From NCBI GenBank assembly GCA_035503915.1, contig DATJSU010000049.1, positions 248,001 to 312,000 of the forward strand: 64,000 nt of DNA, given 5' to 3'. This DNA is from DATJMJ01 sp035503915 (GTDB lineage: Bacteria > Actinomycetota > Acidimicrobiia > Acidimicrobiales > Palsa-688). The notes beneath the pieces were generated by a model. It made no database searches. It was not told the DNA's origin and worked only from the letters and a program-made list of their open reading frames with translations. Positions within the stretch are counted from its first letter, which is position 1. Each line of letters opens with the position of its first letter. A program made the translations under genes and the position numbers. Positions 16,184 to 24,959 of this stretch are shown here, in pieces.

Positions 16184-17122
16184 TTGAGCCGTCGCCCGGT
16201 CCAGTTGCAACAGGCGACGATCGCCGCCCGGCGCTACTTCCTCGATGGCTGGACGGTCAAGCAGATCGGCGCCGAGCTCGGCATATCGCGCTTCAAGGCA
16301 GCGAGGCTCCTCGAATGGGCTCGCGCCGAGGGTGTAGTGCGGATCGAAATAGACAGTGCGGTGGAAAGCGACGTCGAGCTGAGCGAGCGGCTGCGGGGAG
16401 CGTTCGAGCTCCGTGACGCGATCGTCGTTGCCGGTCTCGATGGGCCCTCGGAAGCGATTACCCCCGAGCTCGCAGAGGTGGCCGCTGATGTGATAGCGGA
16501 AGTGGTCCGGCCCTCTGACGTAGTGGGCATCTCCTGGGGGCACACACTTGACCTCGTTGTCGAAAAGATCTCCAATTTCAGTGCTAAACGTGTTGTCCAG
16601 CTCGTTGGGGGCCAAGCGACGATGGAAAGCGCTTCTGGCGGGATAGAGGTCGTGAAGAGGCTGGCATCAAAGGGACGAGCGACGGGCTACCCGCTCCTCG
16701 CGCCGCTGAGGCTGCACGAACCGGCCGCGGTCGACGCGCTCCGGCGCGACCCTGTCATCGGCGAGACCTTGGAGCTCATCAACGATGTCAACGTCGTCCT
16801 GGCGGGGGTGGGGGCATGGGGCGAGCCACCTATATCGAGGATGATCGAATGCTTCAGCGAGGAAGAGGTCAGTTCCCTCCGGCGCCGGGGCGTTGTGGCC
16901 GATCTCTGTGGCTTTTTGTTTGACGGGAGCGGCCACTTGCCAGGGCCCCACGACAACCACCGCATCGGTATCAGCTTGGAGCAGCTCGACGCTGCCGGGA
17001 CGGTCCTCGCCGTGTGCGGGGGGAACGAAAAGCGCAGGGCCCTGGCCGCCGTCTTGCGTTCCGGCTTGGTCGACATCGTCGTGACAGACGCCGGGTCGGC
17101 GGGCGAGCTGCTCGGTGCCTGA
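16184..17122 (+). CDS. SorC-family sugar-binding transcriptional regulator
   Basis: DNA-binding regulator of 312 residues. N-terminal helix-turn-helix at about 23-55 (TVKQIGAELGISRFKAARLL), then a phosphosugar-isomerase-like effector domain with VGISWGHTLDLVVE, VVQLVGGQ and GVGAWGEPP. Family members bind sugar phosphates and usually control an adjacent carbohydrate operon. TTG start is preceded by a G-rich stretch. Divergent from the E2-E3-E1 operon with paired palindromes between; convergent with the dehydrogenase gene ending at 17139. Confidence 0.9.
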   Translation: MSRRPVQLQQATIAARRYFLDGWTVKQIGAELGISRFKAARLLEWARAEGVVRIEIDSAVESDVELSERLRGAFELRDAIVVAGLDGPSEAITPELAEVAADVIAEVVRPSDVVGISWGHTLDLVVEKISNFSAKRVVQLVGGQATMESASGGIEVVKRLASKGRATGYPLLAPLRLHEPAAVDALRRDPVIGETLELINDVNVVLAGVGAWGEPPISRMIECFSEEEVSSLRRRGVVADLCGFLFDGSGHLPGPHDNHRIGISLEQLDAAGTVLAVCGGNEKRRALAAVLRSGLVDIVVTDAGSAGELLGA

Positions 17123-17138
17123 GCCCGGCCCCCCGCGG

Positions 17139-18863
17139 CTAGGTCCTTTCGGCCGGAGAGGCACCCCCGGCCTGGCGGAGCAGTTCTTTTTCGGCAGCGG
17201 CCGTCCATTGGCCGTTGTCTAGCTTCGCCCACACCGTGGGGAACTCCTCGCGGAGCTCGACGAGCCTTGTGAGCCCGAGGTTATGGAGAGACGGGTAGAT
17301 GACAACTTTTCCAGCCATTGTTTGCTTTTCGAGAGCACCCAACCCCTCGATCGCACCGGCCATCCCAGATATGGCGTCCACTGAGACGTTGGTGTCGAGC
17401 TGGCCGGAGGCCACCTTTGCCAGGAGGGTCTTCATGTCCCGGATGACCGAGCCGCTCGTGCCGAACATGTAACAGCGGCGCCGTATGTAGCCGTCGAGGT
17501 CGACTTCTTGACGCAAGCCGGCGGGGATGCCCGCGAAAATGTCGATCACGCACCCCTCGCCGGCGGCGTCAATGGCCGCCGCAACGAGGGGCCCGGAGGG
17601 CACGAGGAGCACTTGATATGTGAAACGCCCTTCGAGTGGCTCGGTCTTGGTGTTCAGGAGCCGGAACGGCACGCCGTTGCGCTTGGCGTAGGGGGCCGCC
17701 TTTTGCCCAAGCGCCTCGAGGCGAGCAGTGTCGATGTCCGCCGCCACGACGCTTATCCCCTTCACACCCGAGCAGAGCGCCCGAATCACGTGCATCTGGC
17801 CCATTGGGCCCGCCGCACCGGTGATGAGCACGCGGTCGTCAGGGCGCAGCTCGCCCGACGCGGGGATAACGTCGTACGAGCTGGCAGCAGACCCCCCGGC
17901 GGTGCCGACCCAGCGGGTGAGCCCGTAGTGGACCCGGCCGGCACCAATAGAGGGCCGGCCGTCAACCTCCCGTCCCCCGAGCACGACGTTGGCCATGCCG
18001 GCGTAAGCCAATTTGGTGCTCAAACGCTCGATTGTTTGTTTGTCGGCGCCGAAGTAGATGATATCGTCGAACCCCTCTTCTTCTAGGCTTTCCAGGTCAT
18101 CGGCGTACCTGACAGCCCAACGGGCGGCGTTGAGAGCTTCTTTTTGGCCCTGGTCAGACACGACTGCCACGACAGAGGCGGGAGGGCCGCCTGCGACGGC
18201 GCAAGGCGCCAAATCGATGACGGGATGCCCGGGGGAGGCAACGACGAGCAGACGGCCTCCGGCCAATAGCGACCGGCGGTCGCTACTTGCGTACGCGTTC
18301 TCGACGCATGACCAAGGCTCCACCAAGGCAATTGCGGAGGCGCTCAAGGTCTCGGGAACGGGGATCATGTACCGCTCACCCGTGCCCGGTTCGATGGTTA
18401 CTCGCTCGTCCAGCAGGACGTACTCTTGGAGGCCTCCTTCGAAGGTGTAGCCGAAAGCGGCATTGGAGCCCTTGGTAAGCAGGCTGCGATAGTCGGTCTG
18501 GACCAGGCAGCGCTCCCCGACGCGGTAGCGCTCCACGTCACTGCCCACGGCCACCACCCTGCAGGCGACCTCGTGGCCCGGGACGCCCGCCTTGTCGCCC
18601 GGGACGTAACTGCGGCAGCCTTGCAGGATCTCAGGGCCGATACCAGAGATCACATCGTCCTTCCTCGGGTGGGCTGAGAACTGCTTGGCCAACTTCACGT
18701 CCGAAAAGCAGAGCCCTACTGCCTCGACCCTCACCAGCAGTTCGTTCGGCCCCGGCCGGGGGACCTCCTTGTGCTCGTTGAGCACGAGCTGCTCCGCCCC
18801 GACTAACTGCACGGCGCGCTGTGTGGCCGGCAGTTCCTCCTGCTGGCCCTCAAGCTCGCTCAC
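17139..18863 (-). CDS. Medium-chain alcohol/polyol dehydrogenase, long form
   Basis: Oxidoreductase of the zinc-alcohol-dehydrogenase superfamily, 574 residues, well above the usual 340-400. GroES-like N-terminal domain with catalytic-metal motifs VGLCFSDVK and GVPGHEVACRV; the four-Cys structural-zinc lobe of classical members is absent. A long central segment (about 190-330) precedes a second Rossmann site (RVLITGAAGPMGQMHVIRAL). The frame runs upstream to 19250, but the GTG at 18863 overlaps the TGA of the preceding gene as GTGA, with AGGGAG upstream, so I use that start. Last gene of the long minus-strand sugar operon; substrate unknown, sorbose-phosphate reductase-like enzymes are one comparison. 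Confidence 0.8.
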   Translation of the reverse strand: MSELEGQQEELPATQRAVQLVGAEQLVLNEHKEVPRPGPNELLVRVEAVGLCFSDVKLAKQFSAHPRKDDVISGIGPEILQGCRSYVPGDKAGVPGHEVACRVVAVGSDVERYRVGERCLVQTDYRSLLTKGSNAAFGYTFEGGLQEYVLLDERVTIEPGTGERYMIPVPETLSASAIALVEPWSCVENAYASSDRRSLLAGGRLLVVASPGHPVIDLAPCAVAGGPPASVVAVVSDQGQKEALNAARWAVRYADDLESLEEEGFDDIIYFGADKQTIERLSTKLAYAGMANVVLGGREVDGRPSIGAGRVHYGLTRWVGTAGGSAASSYDVIPASGELRPDDRVLITGAAGPMGQMHVIRALCSGVKGISVVAADIDTARLEALGQKAAPYAKRNGVPFRLLNTKTEPLEGRFTYQVLLVPSGPLVAAAIDAAGEGCVIDIFAGIPAGLRQEVDLDGYIRRRCYMFGTSGSVIRDMKTLLAKVASGQLDTNVSVDAISGMAGAIEGLGALEKQTMAGKVVIYPSLHNLGLTRLVELREEFPTVWAKLDNGQWTAAAEKELLRQAGGASPAERT

Positions 18864-20158
18864 TCCTGTGCTCCCTGGACAGCCCATCTCGCGGGTGTTG
18901 CCAGTTTCAAGTACTCGTCTATCACCGAAGCCCCCAAGCGGGCGAACGCCTCGAGGCGCGCCTCGGCCCCAGGGTAACCGCCCGTCAGCTCGCCATTGGC
19001 ATCGACGTACCCCTCCTCGCCGCGCGCCATCAGGTACTGGTGCGCGGCGACGACGCATATGCCCTCCCAGAACACCTCCCGCAGGTCTTCGGGCACGGGG
19101 GCGCCACGGGCGCACTGCGGTTCGATGGGGATCATTTCCAAAGTGTTGTGCTCTGTGCCCGCCAGGACCGGCATACCCGCCCCGCGCAGCGCCGTCACGT
19201 ACTCGCGCAGTACCTCGGGCTCGTTGCGGTTGGGGATGAGCTCGGCGCAATGGGTACCACGCTCTTGCAGCGATGCCACCAAGCCCTCCACGTCTTGTTC
19301 AAATTCGCACACTGGCGTCGCCCCGTCCGCCAGGACGGGGTAGCAGGGTATGCCGCCGAGCGCAAGCACGAGCCGGTAAACGTGGTCGAAGGAAGGAAAC
19401 GTTTCTCCCACATAAGCCGGCCTGCCGCGTTTCATGAGCTGGGCGCGGATGAAATCTTGCACCTGGACAGCTGGGGCGTCGGGCTTCACCTCCACACCCA
19501 GCACCGAAGTCAACAGGTGGGAGCGCTCCTGCACTGGGACCAGGTTGAACACGGCTTCCTGGCAAGCAAGGGCGACGTGGCGTTCCTGCAGGTAGACCGT
19601 TTCGATTGGGGCACCATAGCGCCGCGCGACCAAGGCCTTGACGGAGGCTTCTGTCATCCCAAGTGCCGCGCCCGCCGCCGAGAAGACAGCCTCCAGCCTC
19701 TCAATGAGCGCAGCCGAACGTGCCGAGTCCGAGCGCCGGAGCAATCCCATGAGGTCGCTTGCCGTGCCGCTCATCGGCGCAAAGCCGCTGACCCCCTTCC
19801 CGCAGAGGTACATCTTGCCCGGGTTGGCGGGGTCGTTGACCCGCATGGACGCCTGCTGTAAGTCCTCGTCCAGGCAGATGACCTCCATCCCGAACAACGG
19901 GAACACTCCCCGCCTGCAGGCCTGCTCGGAAAACGAGGTGTAGACGGAGTAGTCGTAATAGTTGCTCGTGCCAAGGACGCGCACGCCTTGGGCAGCAGCC
20001 AGCTCCGTCGCCTCCGTCGCGCTCGCGAAGGCGGAGAAATTGGGCGGCAAATGGACATGAGAGTTGGCTCTCGTCGCCGGGCGGCGGTACTCGTCGCCCG
20101 GTGCGAGCGGCCCGGGCCGAAGCGCCCGGAGCAGGCTCAGAGGGCTGCCGGCGGTCAC
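18860..20158 (-). CDS. PHP-superfamily-like metal-dependent hydrolase
   Basis: A 432-residue protein I recognise only at fold level. ANSHVHLPPNFSAF supplies a His-x-His pair after the first strand; LGTSNYYDYSVY, FGMEVIC and VLAGTEHNTLEMIP sit where PHP-type enzymes carry their other metal ligands. No polymerase or histidinol-phosphate context. It is translationally coupled on both sides: its GTG start overlaps the stop of the upstream dehydrogenase (GTGA) and its stop overlaps the start of the downstream one. A phosphoesterase or lactonase acting between two dehydrogenation steps is an inference only. Confidence 0.6.
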   Translation of the reverse strand: MTAGSPLSLLRALRPGPLAPGDEYRRPATRANSHVHLPPNFSAFASATEATELAAAQGVRVLGTSNYYDYSVYTSFSEQACRRGVFPLFGMEVICLDEDLQQASMRVNDPANPGKMYLCGKGVSGFAPMSGTASDLMGLLRRSDSARSAALIERLEAVFSAAGAALGMTEASVKALVARRYGAPIETVYLQERHVALACQEAVFNLVPVQERSHLLTSVLGVEVKPDAPAVQVQDFIRAQLMKRGRPAYVGETFPSFDHVYRLVLALGGIPCYPVLADGATPVCEFEQDVEGLVASLQERGTHCAELIPNRNEPEVLREYVTALRGAGMPVLAGTEHNTLEMIPIEPQCARGAPVPEDLREVFWEGICVVAAHQYLMARGEEGYVDANGELTGGYPGAEARLEAFARLGASVIDEYLKLATPARWAVQGAQE

Positions 20159-21189
20159 TGCGTGTCGGCGACGACGAGGATCTTGGTCTCCCGCCCGCTG
20201 CTTATCGCTGCAAAGGCATCGGCGGCTTTGGGCAAAGGAAAAGTGGACGTTATGAGCTTGCCCGCGTCAAACATGTCCTTGTCGAGGATAGCGGCAGCGG
20301 TGCCAAAGTCCTCGGCCTCATATGTAGCGCAGCCCTGCAGGCGGATCTGGTACTCCTGCAGGACGGGCAGGTCGAGGGTCACGGGACGCCGGGCACCGCC
20401 GAGTACCGCCACAGTCCCACCCTTGATAGCCATCTTGATCGCTCGCTCGAAGGTGTCTTGGTGGGAGACGCAATCGAAGACGACGTCCACGCTTTCCCCG
20501 AGCTCGCTGCGGACGGCCCCAACCAAATCATCGGTCGCGGCGTCGATAACGGCGTCCGCCCCCAACTCGAGCGCCCCCTGGCGCTTGTTGGCCAAGGGGT
20601 CAGTGCTCACGATCTTTCTCGCCCCCCCATGGCGAGCGGCGATCAAAGTCATCAAACCAATCGTGCCCGCGCCGAGGATCGCGACAACTTTGCCCGTCAA
20701 GTCCCCGACCAGGCGAACGGCGTGCACCGGCGTGGCGAGAGGCTCGATGAGAGCAGCCTGGAAATCACTGAAATGAGCCGGGATCCTGTGCAGCCGGTCG
20801 GCCCGTACCGGGAAAACGTCGGCCATGCCGCCTTCCCGGTAACCGCAGCCGAAGAACTGCAGGTTTTCACACAAGTTCTCGTGCCCGTTGCGGCACTGTT
20901 TGCAATGGCCGCAGATCAGCGTCGGCTCGACAGTCACACGGTCCCCCGCCACTATCCCCTTGGCGTTGTCGCCTATCTCGAGGACTACCCCGACCACCTC
21001 ATGGCCGGGGTAGTACGGGGGCTTGAAGAACGCGTGCTCCCCGTGAGCGCCCGCCTTGTCGGACCCACAAATCCCCGAGACCGAAAATCGCACTAACGCC
21101 TCCCCGGCCGACAAGGCTGGCACCGGCTCGGTCACGATCTCCACAACGTCGGGCGCGCTGACCAAGACGCGGCGGCGTGTGCTCAACAT
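20155..21189 (-). CDS. Zinc-dependent medium-chain dehydrogenase (sorbitol/threonine type)
   Basis: NAD(P)-dependent alcohol or polyol dehydrogenase, 344 residues. Catalytic zinc ligands in SGICGSD and PGHEVVG; structural zinc lobe CGHCKQCRNGHENLC; nucleotide site VAILGAGTIGLMTL. ATG is preceded by GAGGAGG. Its neighbours are an aldo-keto reductase ten bases upstream and the PHP-type hydrolase downstream (GTGA overlap). Substrate is probably a sugar or a C3 product such as lactaldehyde or propanediol; not resolvable. Confidence 0.9.
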   Translation of the reverse strand: MLSTRRRVLVSAPDVVEIVTEPVPALSAGEALVRFSVSGICGSDKAGAHGEHAFFKPPYYPGHEVVGVVLEIGDNAKGIVAGDRVTVEPTLICGHCKQCRNGHENLCENLQFFGCGYREGGMADVFPVRADRLHRIPAHFSDFQAALIEPLATPVHAVRLVGDLTGKVVAILGAGTIGLMTLIAARHGGARKIVSTDPLANKRQGALELGADAVIDAATDDLVGAVRSELGESVDVVFDCVSHQDTFERAIKMAIKGGTVAVLGGARRPVTLDLPVLQEYQIRLQGCATYEAEDFGTAAAILDKDMFDAGKLITSTFPLPKAADAFAAISSGRETKILVVADTQ

Positions 21190-21199
21190 GTTGGCCTCC

Positions 21200-22189
21200 T
21201 CATGATCTGATAGTCCCGTCGAGGTCCCAAAGGTCCTCCCAGGATTGCCCTTCTCTCCAAAGGAACACGTGGCCCTTTATGAGCCGGTCACCGCGGTCCG
21301 TCCCGGCGACTGCCCCCATCTCCTCGTCGGTCAAGGGATCCTCGACCACGCTTTCCAAGTTTGCCTCGTACTCGTTGCGCATGACCGAAAACGGGATGGG
21401 GGTCTGCCCGCGCTGGGCGGCCCACTTGACGCATACGACGGCGGGGTGCACCTTGTGGTCCCTCGCGATGCGGACGATCACCGGGTCCTCGATGTCAACC
21501 GTGTCCTCGGGAGTCTTGTCCCTCTCGGGGCGCTGTGGCGACCCAATAGGGCAAAACGCGATCGGTTGGACGCCCTTCTTTACGAGGTAGGAGAAAAACT
21601 CGGGTTGCTGGAAATGCGGGTGGAGCTCCATCTCGTTGACCGCCGGAGGGATCCGGGAGTCTCGCAGGACTAGTTCCATCTTGGGGATGGTCATATTGGA
21701 AGTGCCGATGTGGCGGACGAGCCCTTCGTCCACCAGGCGCTCCATCGCACGCCAGGTCGCCATGAACTCCTCGTGGACGTAGGGCCGGGCGTTGCCACTT
21801 CGCGAAGTGGCGTCCACGCCGGGGTCGTGGTGGTTGGGGAAAGGCCAGTGGACCAGGTAGGCGTCGAGGTAACCAATGCGCAAGTCGGACAGAGACTTCT
21901 CGCAGGAAGGCTTCACATCTTGGGGCGCGTGCTTGTTGTTCCACAGCTTGGAGGTGACCCAGAGCTGCTCGCGAGGGAAACCATCCAGTACTCCGCCTAT
22001 CTCTGCTTCGTTCCCGTACACCGAGGCGCAATCGAAGTGCCGGTAGCCGACCTCCAAGGCACCTGCTACAGCTTTGGCCACTTCGGCGGGGGAGTAGCGG
22101 TCCGAACCGAACGTCCCCAACCCGATCGCGGGCATCGTGGCACCACTGTTGAGCTTGCGGGCCGGTACGCGTGCCGGGTCTATGCCCAT
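21200..22189 (-). CDS. Aldo-keto reductase
   Basis: NADPH-dependent carbonyl reductase, 329 residues. All four catalytic residues are visible: Asp and Tyr in FDCASVYGNE, Lys in VTSKLWNN, His in LVHWPFP. The frame extends to 22297, but AGGAGGGG lies five bases before the ATG at 22189 and the extra residues look non-coding. Follows the permease gene by 23 bases. In a deoxyhexose operon a lactaldehyde reductase role is reasonable but unproved. Confidence 0.9.
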   Translation of the reverse strand: MGIDPARVPARKLNSGATMPAIGLGTFGSDRYSPAEVAKAVAGALEVGYRHFDCASVYGNEAEIGGVLDGFPREQLWVTSKLWNNKHAPQDVKPSCEKSLSDLRIGYLDAYLVHWPFPNHHDPGVDATSRSGNARPYVHEEFMATWRAMERLVDEGLVRHIGTSNMTIPKMELVLRDSRIPPAVNEMELHPHFQQPEFFSYLVKKGVQPIAFCPIGSPQRPERDKTPEDTVDIEDPVIVRIARDHKVHPAVVCVKWAAQRGQTPIPFSVMRNEYEANLESVVEDPLTDEEMGAVAGTDRGDRLIKGHVFLWREGQSWEDLWDLDGTIRS

Positions 22190-22212
22190 GTCCCCTCCTA
22201 GGAGCTCGCGGG

Positions 22213-23295
22213 TCAGGTTTGCGAGCGCGAGCCGCCGATGAGCCGGGCAACTGCCAGGGCAACAAGGATCACCAAGCCATAGACCGCCTCTACCCAATAG
22301 TTGTTGACGTTCTTCAGGTCCAGGATGTTCTGGACCACCGAAAGGAGCGCAACACCGGTGGCGACGCCCAACATGTTGCCCCTGCCACCCTGGAGGCTCA
22401 CGCCGCCGATGACGGCGGAGGCGAAGACTACGAAGATGATCCCTTCCCCATACCCTTGGTCGGCCGTGATTGCCTGGACACGTCCCATTTCCATGAGGCC
22501 GCCGAGAGCAGCGAGCACGCCCGCGGCCATGTAGACCCCGATCTTGACTCGGTCGACGTTAATACCGGCGGCGCGAGCGGCCTCGGCGTTGCCGCCTACG
22601 GCATAGACAGCGCGCCCTGCCCGGTGGTAACGCAGGAACACGCCCACGACGATAAGTACGATCACCGCCGCCACCAGCGAGACGGGGACCGGGCCCCAGA
22701 ACTGGAACCCGAGGTACCACAGGGCAGTGGGCAAGGCGGAGATCGTTTGGCCCTTCACGACGCCGTCTTGGCAGCCTGCCAACAGGATCAACATCCCGAG
22801 GGTGATGATGAAGGCGTTGAGACGTGCCTTTACGATCAGGAGACCGTTCACGAGGCCGACACCAGCACCTAGGACCAGGACCATGACGATCCCGAGGTAG
22901 GCATTGAGCTTGACGCCGGCGCCGAAGTCCGCCGCCGGCACAACCAACCAGGCTGCCAGCATCGGCGCAAAGCCATAGGTGCCGCCGAGGGACAGGTCCA
23001 TGCTGCCGATCATCAGTGCGAGCGCCTCGCCGGCAGTGATAACAGCGAGGGAGGAGGCTTGCTGGCCTATCCCCCACAAATTGGCCGATGTGAAAAAGAC
23101 GGGGCTGATGATGGCGCCCACGACGACCAGCAAGACCACCGCGGGGAGGAGGCTCGCCTCCCGCAACAGGGATAAAGCTCGAGCCTGGCGACTGATCTGC
23201 TGAAGCTGCGCCTCGGCTGCTGCTCGGCCGCCGCCTTCCTGGCTCGGTGCCTGCGCTAGGGCAGTCGTTTCTTTGTCACTGCTGACTTGCGTCAC
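22213..23295 (-). CDS. Sugar ABC transporter permease, RbsC type
   Basis: Membrane subunit of a carbohydrate importer of the ribose/galactose class; 360 residues, about ten hydrophobic segments after a polar 45-residue leader. Family marks: ALMIGSMDLSLGGTYGF and GVSLQGGRGNMLGV. GTG start overlaps the TGA of the ATPase gene (GTGA). Works with the ATPase and binding protein encoded directly upstream. Confidence 0.92.
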   Translation of the reverse strand: MTQVSSDKETTALAQAPSQEGGGRAAAEAQLQQISRQARALSLLREASLLPAVVLLVVVGAIISPVFFTSANLWGIGQQASSLAVITAGEALALMIGSMDLSLGGTYGFAPMLAAWLVVPAADFGAGVKLNAYLGIVMVLVLGAGVGLVNGLLIVKARLNAFIITLGMLILLAGCQDGVVKGQTISALPTALWYLGFQFWGPVPVSLVAAVIVLIVVGVFLRYHRAGRAVYAVGGNAEAARAAGINVDRVKIGVYMAAGVLAALGGLMEMGRVQAITADQGYGEGIIFVVFASAVIGGVSLQGGRGNMLGVATGVALLSVVQNILDLKNVNNYWVEAVYGLVILVALAVARLIGGSRSQT

Positions 23296-24851
23296 GCTGT
23301 CACGCTCCCACTCGGTACAAGGCCTTCAATTGCTCCAATGAGCTCTTCTCTGTCAAAGGGTGGCTCGGTGAACTCGGCTACTACTTCCCCACGCCTCAGC
23401 ACTACAACGCGGTCGCAGATGACCAAGTCGTCGAGGTCATCGGTGGCGATCAGGACTGCCGCTCCGTCATCGAGCGCAAGGGAGGAAAGCGTAGCCAGCA
23501 AAACGGCCTTCGAGGCGACGTCAACCCCACGGGTCGGGGTCATTGCAACTACGAGCTTGGGCTTGATCGCGACGGCTCGGGCGACTGTCACTTTCTGTTG
23601 GTTACCTCCAGAAAGCTCCCCTAACGGCTGCGACATGCTGGCCGAGACGATCGAGAGCCGTTCGGCTAGGGGGCGGGCGGCGGCAGCTCTTCGCTTGGGC
23701 ATGACCGCCCCGATCGCGTTTGCCAGGCGGTCCACAATTGACATCGTGGCGTTTTCCCCGACCCCCAAGAGGCGCACGAAACCTTCTGTGCGGCGGTCCT
23801 CCGGGACGTAGCCGACCCCCGCCTTGAGCGCCTTGTCCCGCCGCAAGGGCACAATCAGTTCGCCCTCCACCTCGATCCTGCCTGAGCTCCAGCTCTCGCA
23901 GCCCGCTGCTGCCCGCGCAAGAGTGGCCACTCCGGCGCCGAGCGAACCAAGGAGGGCGACCCGCTCCCCGTGGCGTACTTCCAACGACACGTCGCGGAGA
24001 GCGCCCCGTGGGGAACTTGCCGCGAGGTGCTCGACTACCAGGCATGGCTTCCCATGATCGGCTCTTTGGCCGTTGTCCTTGGCGCCCGGGCGCTCGATGC
24101 CGGCGATCGTCGCCGTGTCTTGGCCGACCATGGCGGTGACCAGCTCGTCTTGGGAGAGCCCGGCGGTGGGGCGCGACATCACCAGCTCCCCGTCCCGGAG
24201 AACGGCTACGTCATCGCAAACTTCGAAGACCTCCTCCAAGTGGTGAGAGATGTACAGGACAGCCACCCCGTTGGCCACCATCGACCTGACCCGCTCGAAG
24301 AGGCGCTGGATCTCTGCCCGCTCGAGGGCAGAGGTCGGTTCGTCAAGGAGCAGGCAGCGCCGCCCGGCCGCCAGTGCTCTCGCGATCTCCACCAGCTGGC
24401 GTTGCTCGACCGTAAGGGTCGAGCAGAGAGCATTGGCATTGACGTTCCCAAAACCCCATTCGGCCAGTACCTGTTTCGCTTCAGCTCGCATGGTTCTCCA
24501 GTCGAGGAAACCCGAACGCGCCGGCTGGGTGTTGAGGAAGACGTTCTCGGCCACGGTCAGTTGCGGGACGACCATGGAGTGCTGGAACACCGTGGAAATC
24601 CTTTCCCGCCAGGCCTGCACGTCTCCCAGGGCGGGTGCGGGCTGGCCTTCGAAACGAACTTCCCCTCTGTCAGCGCCGTAGATGCCGGACATGATGGAAA
24701 CCAAAGTGGACTTGCCGGCGCCATTACGGCCGACCAAGCCAAGGCAGCGCCCCGACCGCAGGGACACGCTTACCCCCCGCAAGGCTACGGTGCTGCCGAA
24801 CTGCTTCGAGATGCCGATGGCTTCGGCGGCCGGCACATCCTCGTTTGCCAT
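23292..24851 (-). CDS. Sugar ABC transporter ATPase, RbsA type, with degenerate second site
   Basis: Two nucleotide-binding domains in tandem, 519 residues from the ATG at 24851 (GAAGGAGT upstream). Domain 1: Walker A GRNGAGKST, Walker B LLLDEPTSAL, both intact. Domain 2: the P-loop reads GSLGAGVAT, the signature LSGGNQQKV is intact, but the Walker B region is AMTPTRGVD, so the usual Asp-Glu pair is replaced by Met-Thr. This class often has an altered second P-loop, and nucleoside-type relatives also lose this acidic pair, so import may run on one hydrolytic site. Confidence 0.92.
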   Translation of the reverse strand: MANEDVPAAEAIGISKQFGSTVALRGVSVSLRSGRCLGLVGRNGAGKSTLVSIMSGIYGADRGEVRFEGQPAPALGDVQAWRERISTVFQHSMVVPQLTVAENVFLNTQPARSGFLDWRTMRAEAKQVLAEWGFGNVNANALCSTLTVEQRQLVEIARALAAGRRCLLLDEPTSALERAEIQRLFERVRSMVANGVAVLYISHHLEEVFEVCDDVAVLRDGELVMSRPTAGLSQDELVTAMVGQDTATIAGIERPGAKDNGQRADHGKPCLVVEHLAASSPRGALRDVSLEVRHGERVALLGSLGAGVATLARAAAGCESWSSGRIEVEGELIVPLRRDKALKAGVGYVPEDRRTEGFVRLLGVGENATMSIVDRLANAIGAVMPKRRAAAARPLAERLSIVSASMSQPLGELSGGNQQKVTVARAVAIKPKLVVAMTPTRGVDVASKAVLLATLSSLALDDGAAVLIATDDLDDLVICDRVVVLRRGEVVAEFTEPPFDREELIGAIEGLVPSGSVTA

Positions 24852-24907
24852 TGGTACTCCTTCAGAGCTGTTGACCACGACGATCGTCTTCGCTAGTTTG
24901 TGCCGCC

Positions 24908-24933
24908 CCTGCCCTCCCCGGGGGGAGGGCAGG
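24908..24933 (-). terminator. GC-rich hairpin between binding protein and ATPase genes
   Basis: CCTGCCCTCCCC and its exact complement GGGGAGGGCAGG are separated by two bases. No T-run follows in the direction of transcription. In binding-protein-first importer operons such hairpins usually partly terminate or stabilise the 5' mRNA, giving more binding protein than membrane subunits. Confidence 0.5.
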
Positions 24934-24959
24934 AGGCGACGGGGCAGTTCACTCAGGGG

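Noticed and set aside
18864..19250. N-terminal extension of the 574-residue dehydrogenase
   Set aside because: The extra 129 codons overlap the PHP-like gene in another frame and are Arg/Gly-rich; the GTGA overlap gives a natural start at 18863.
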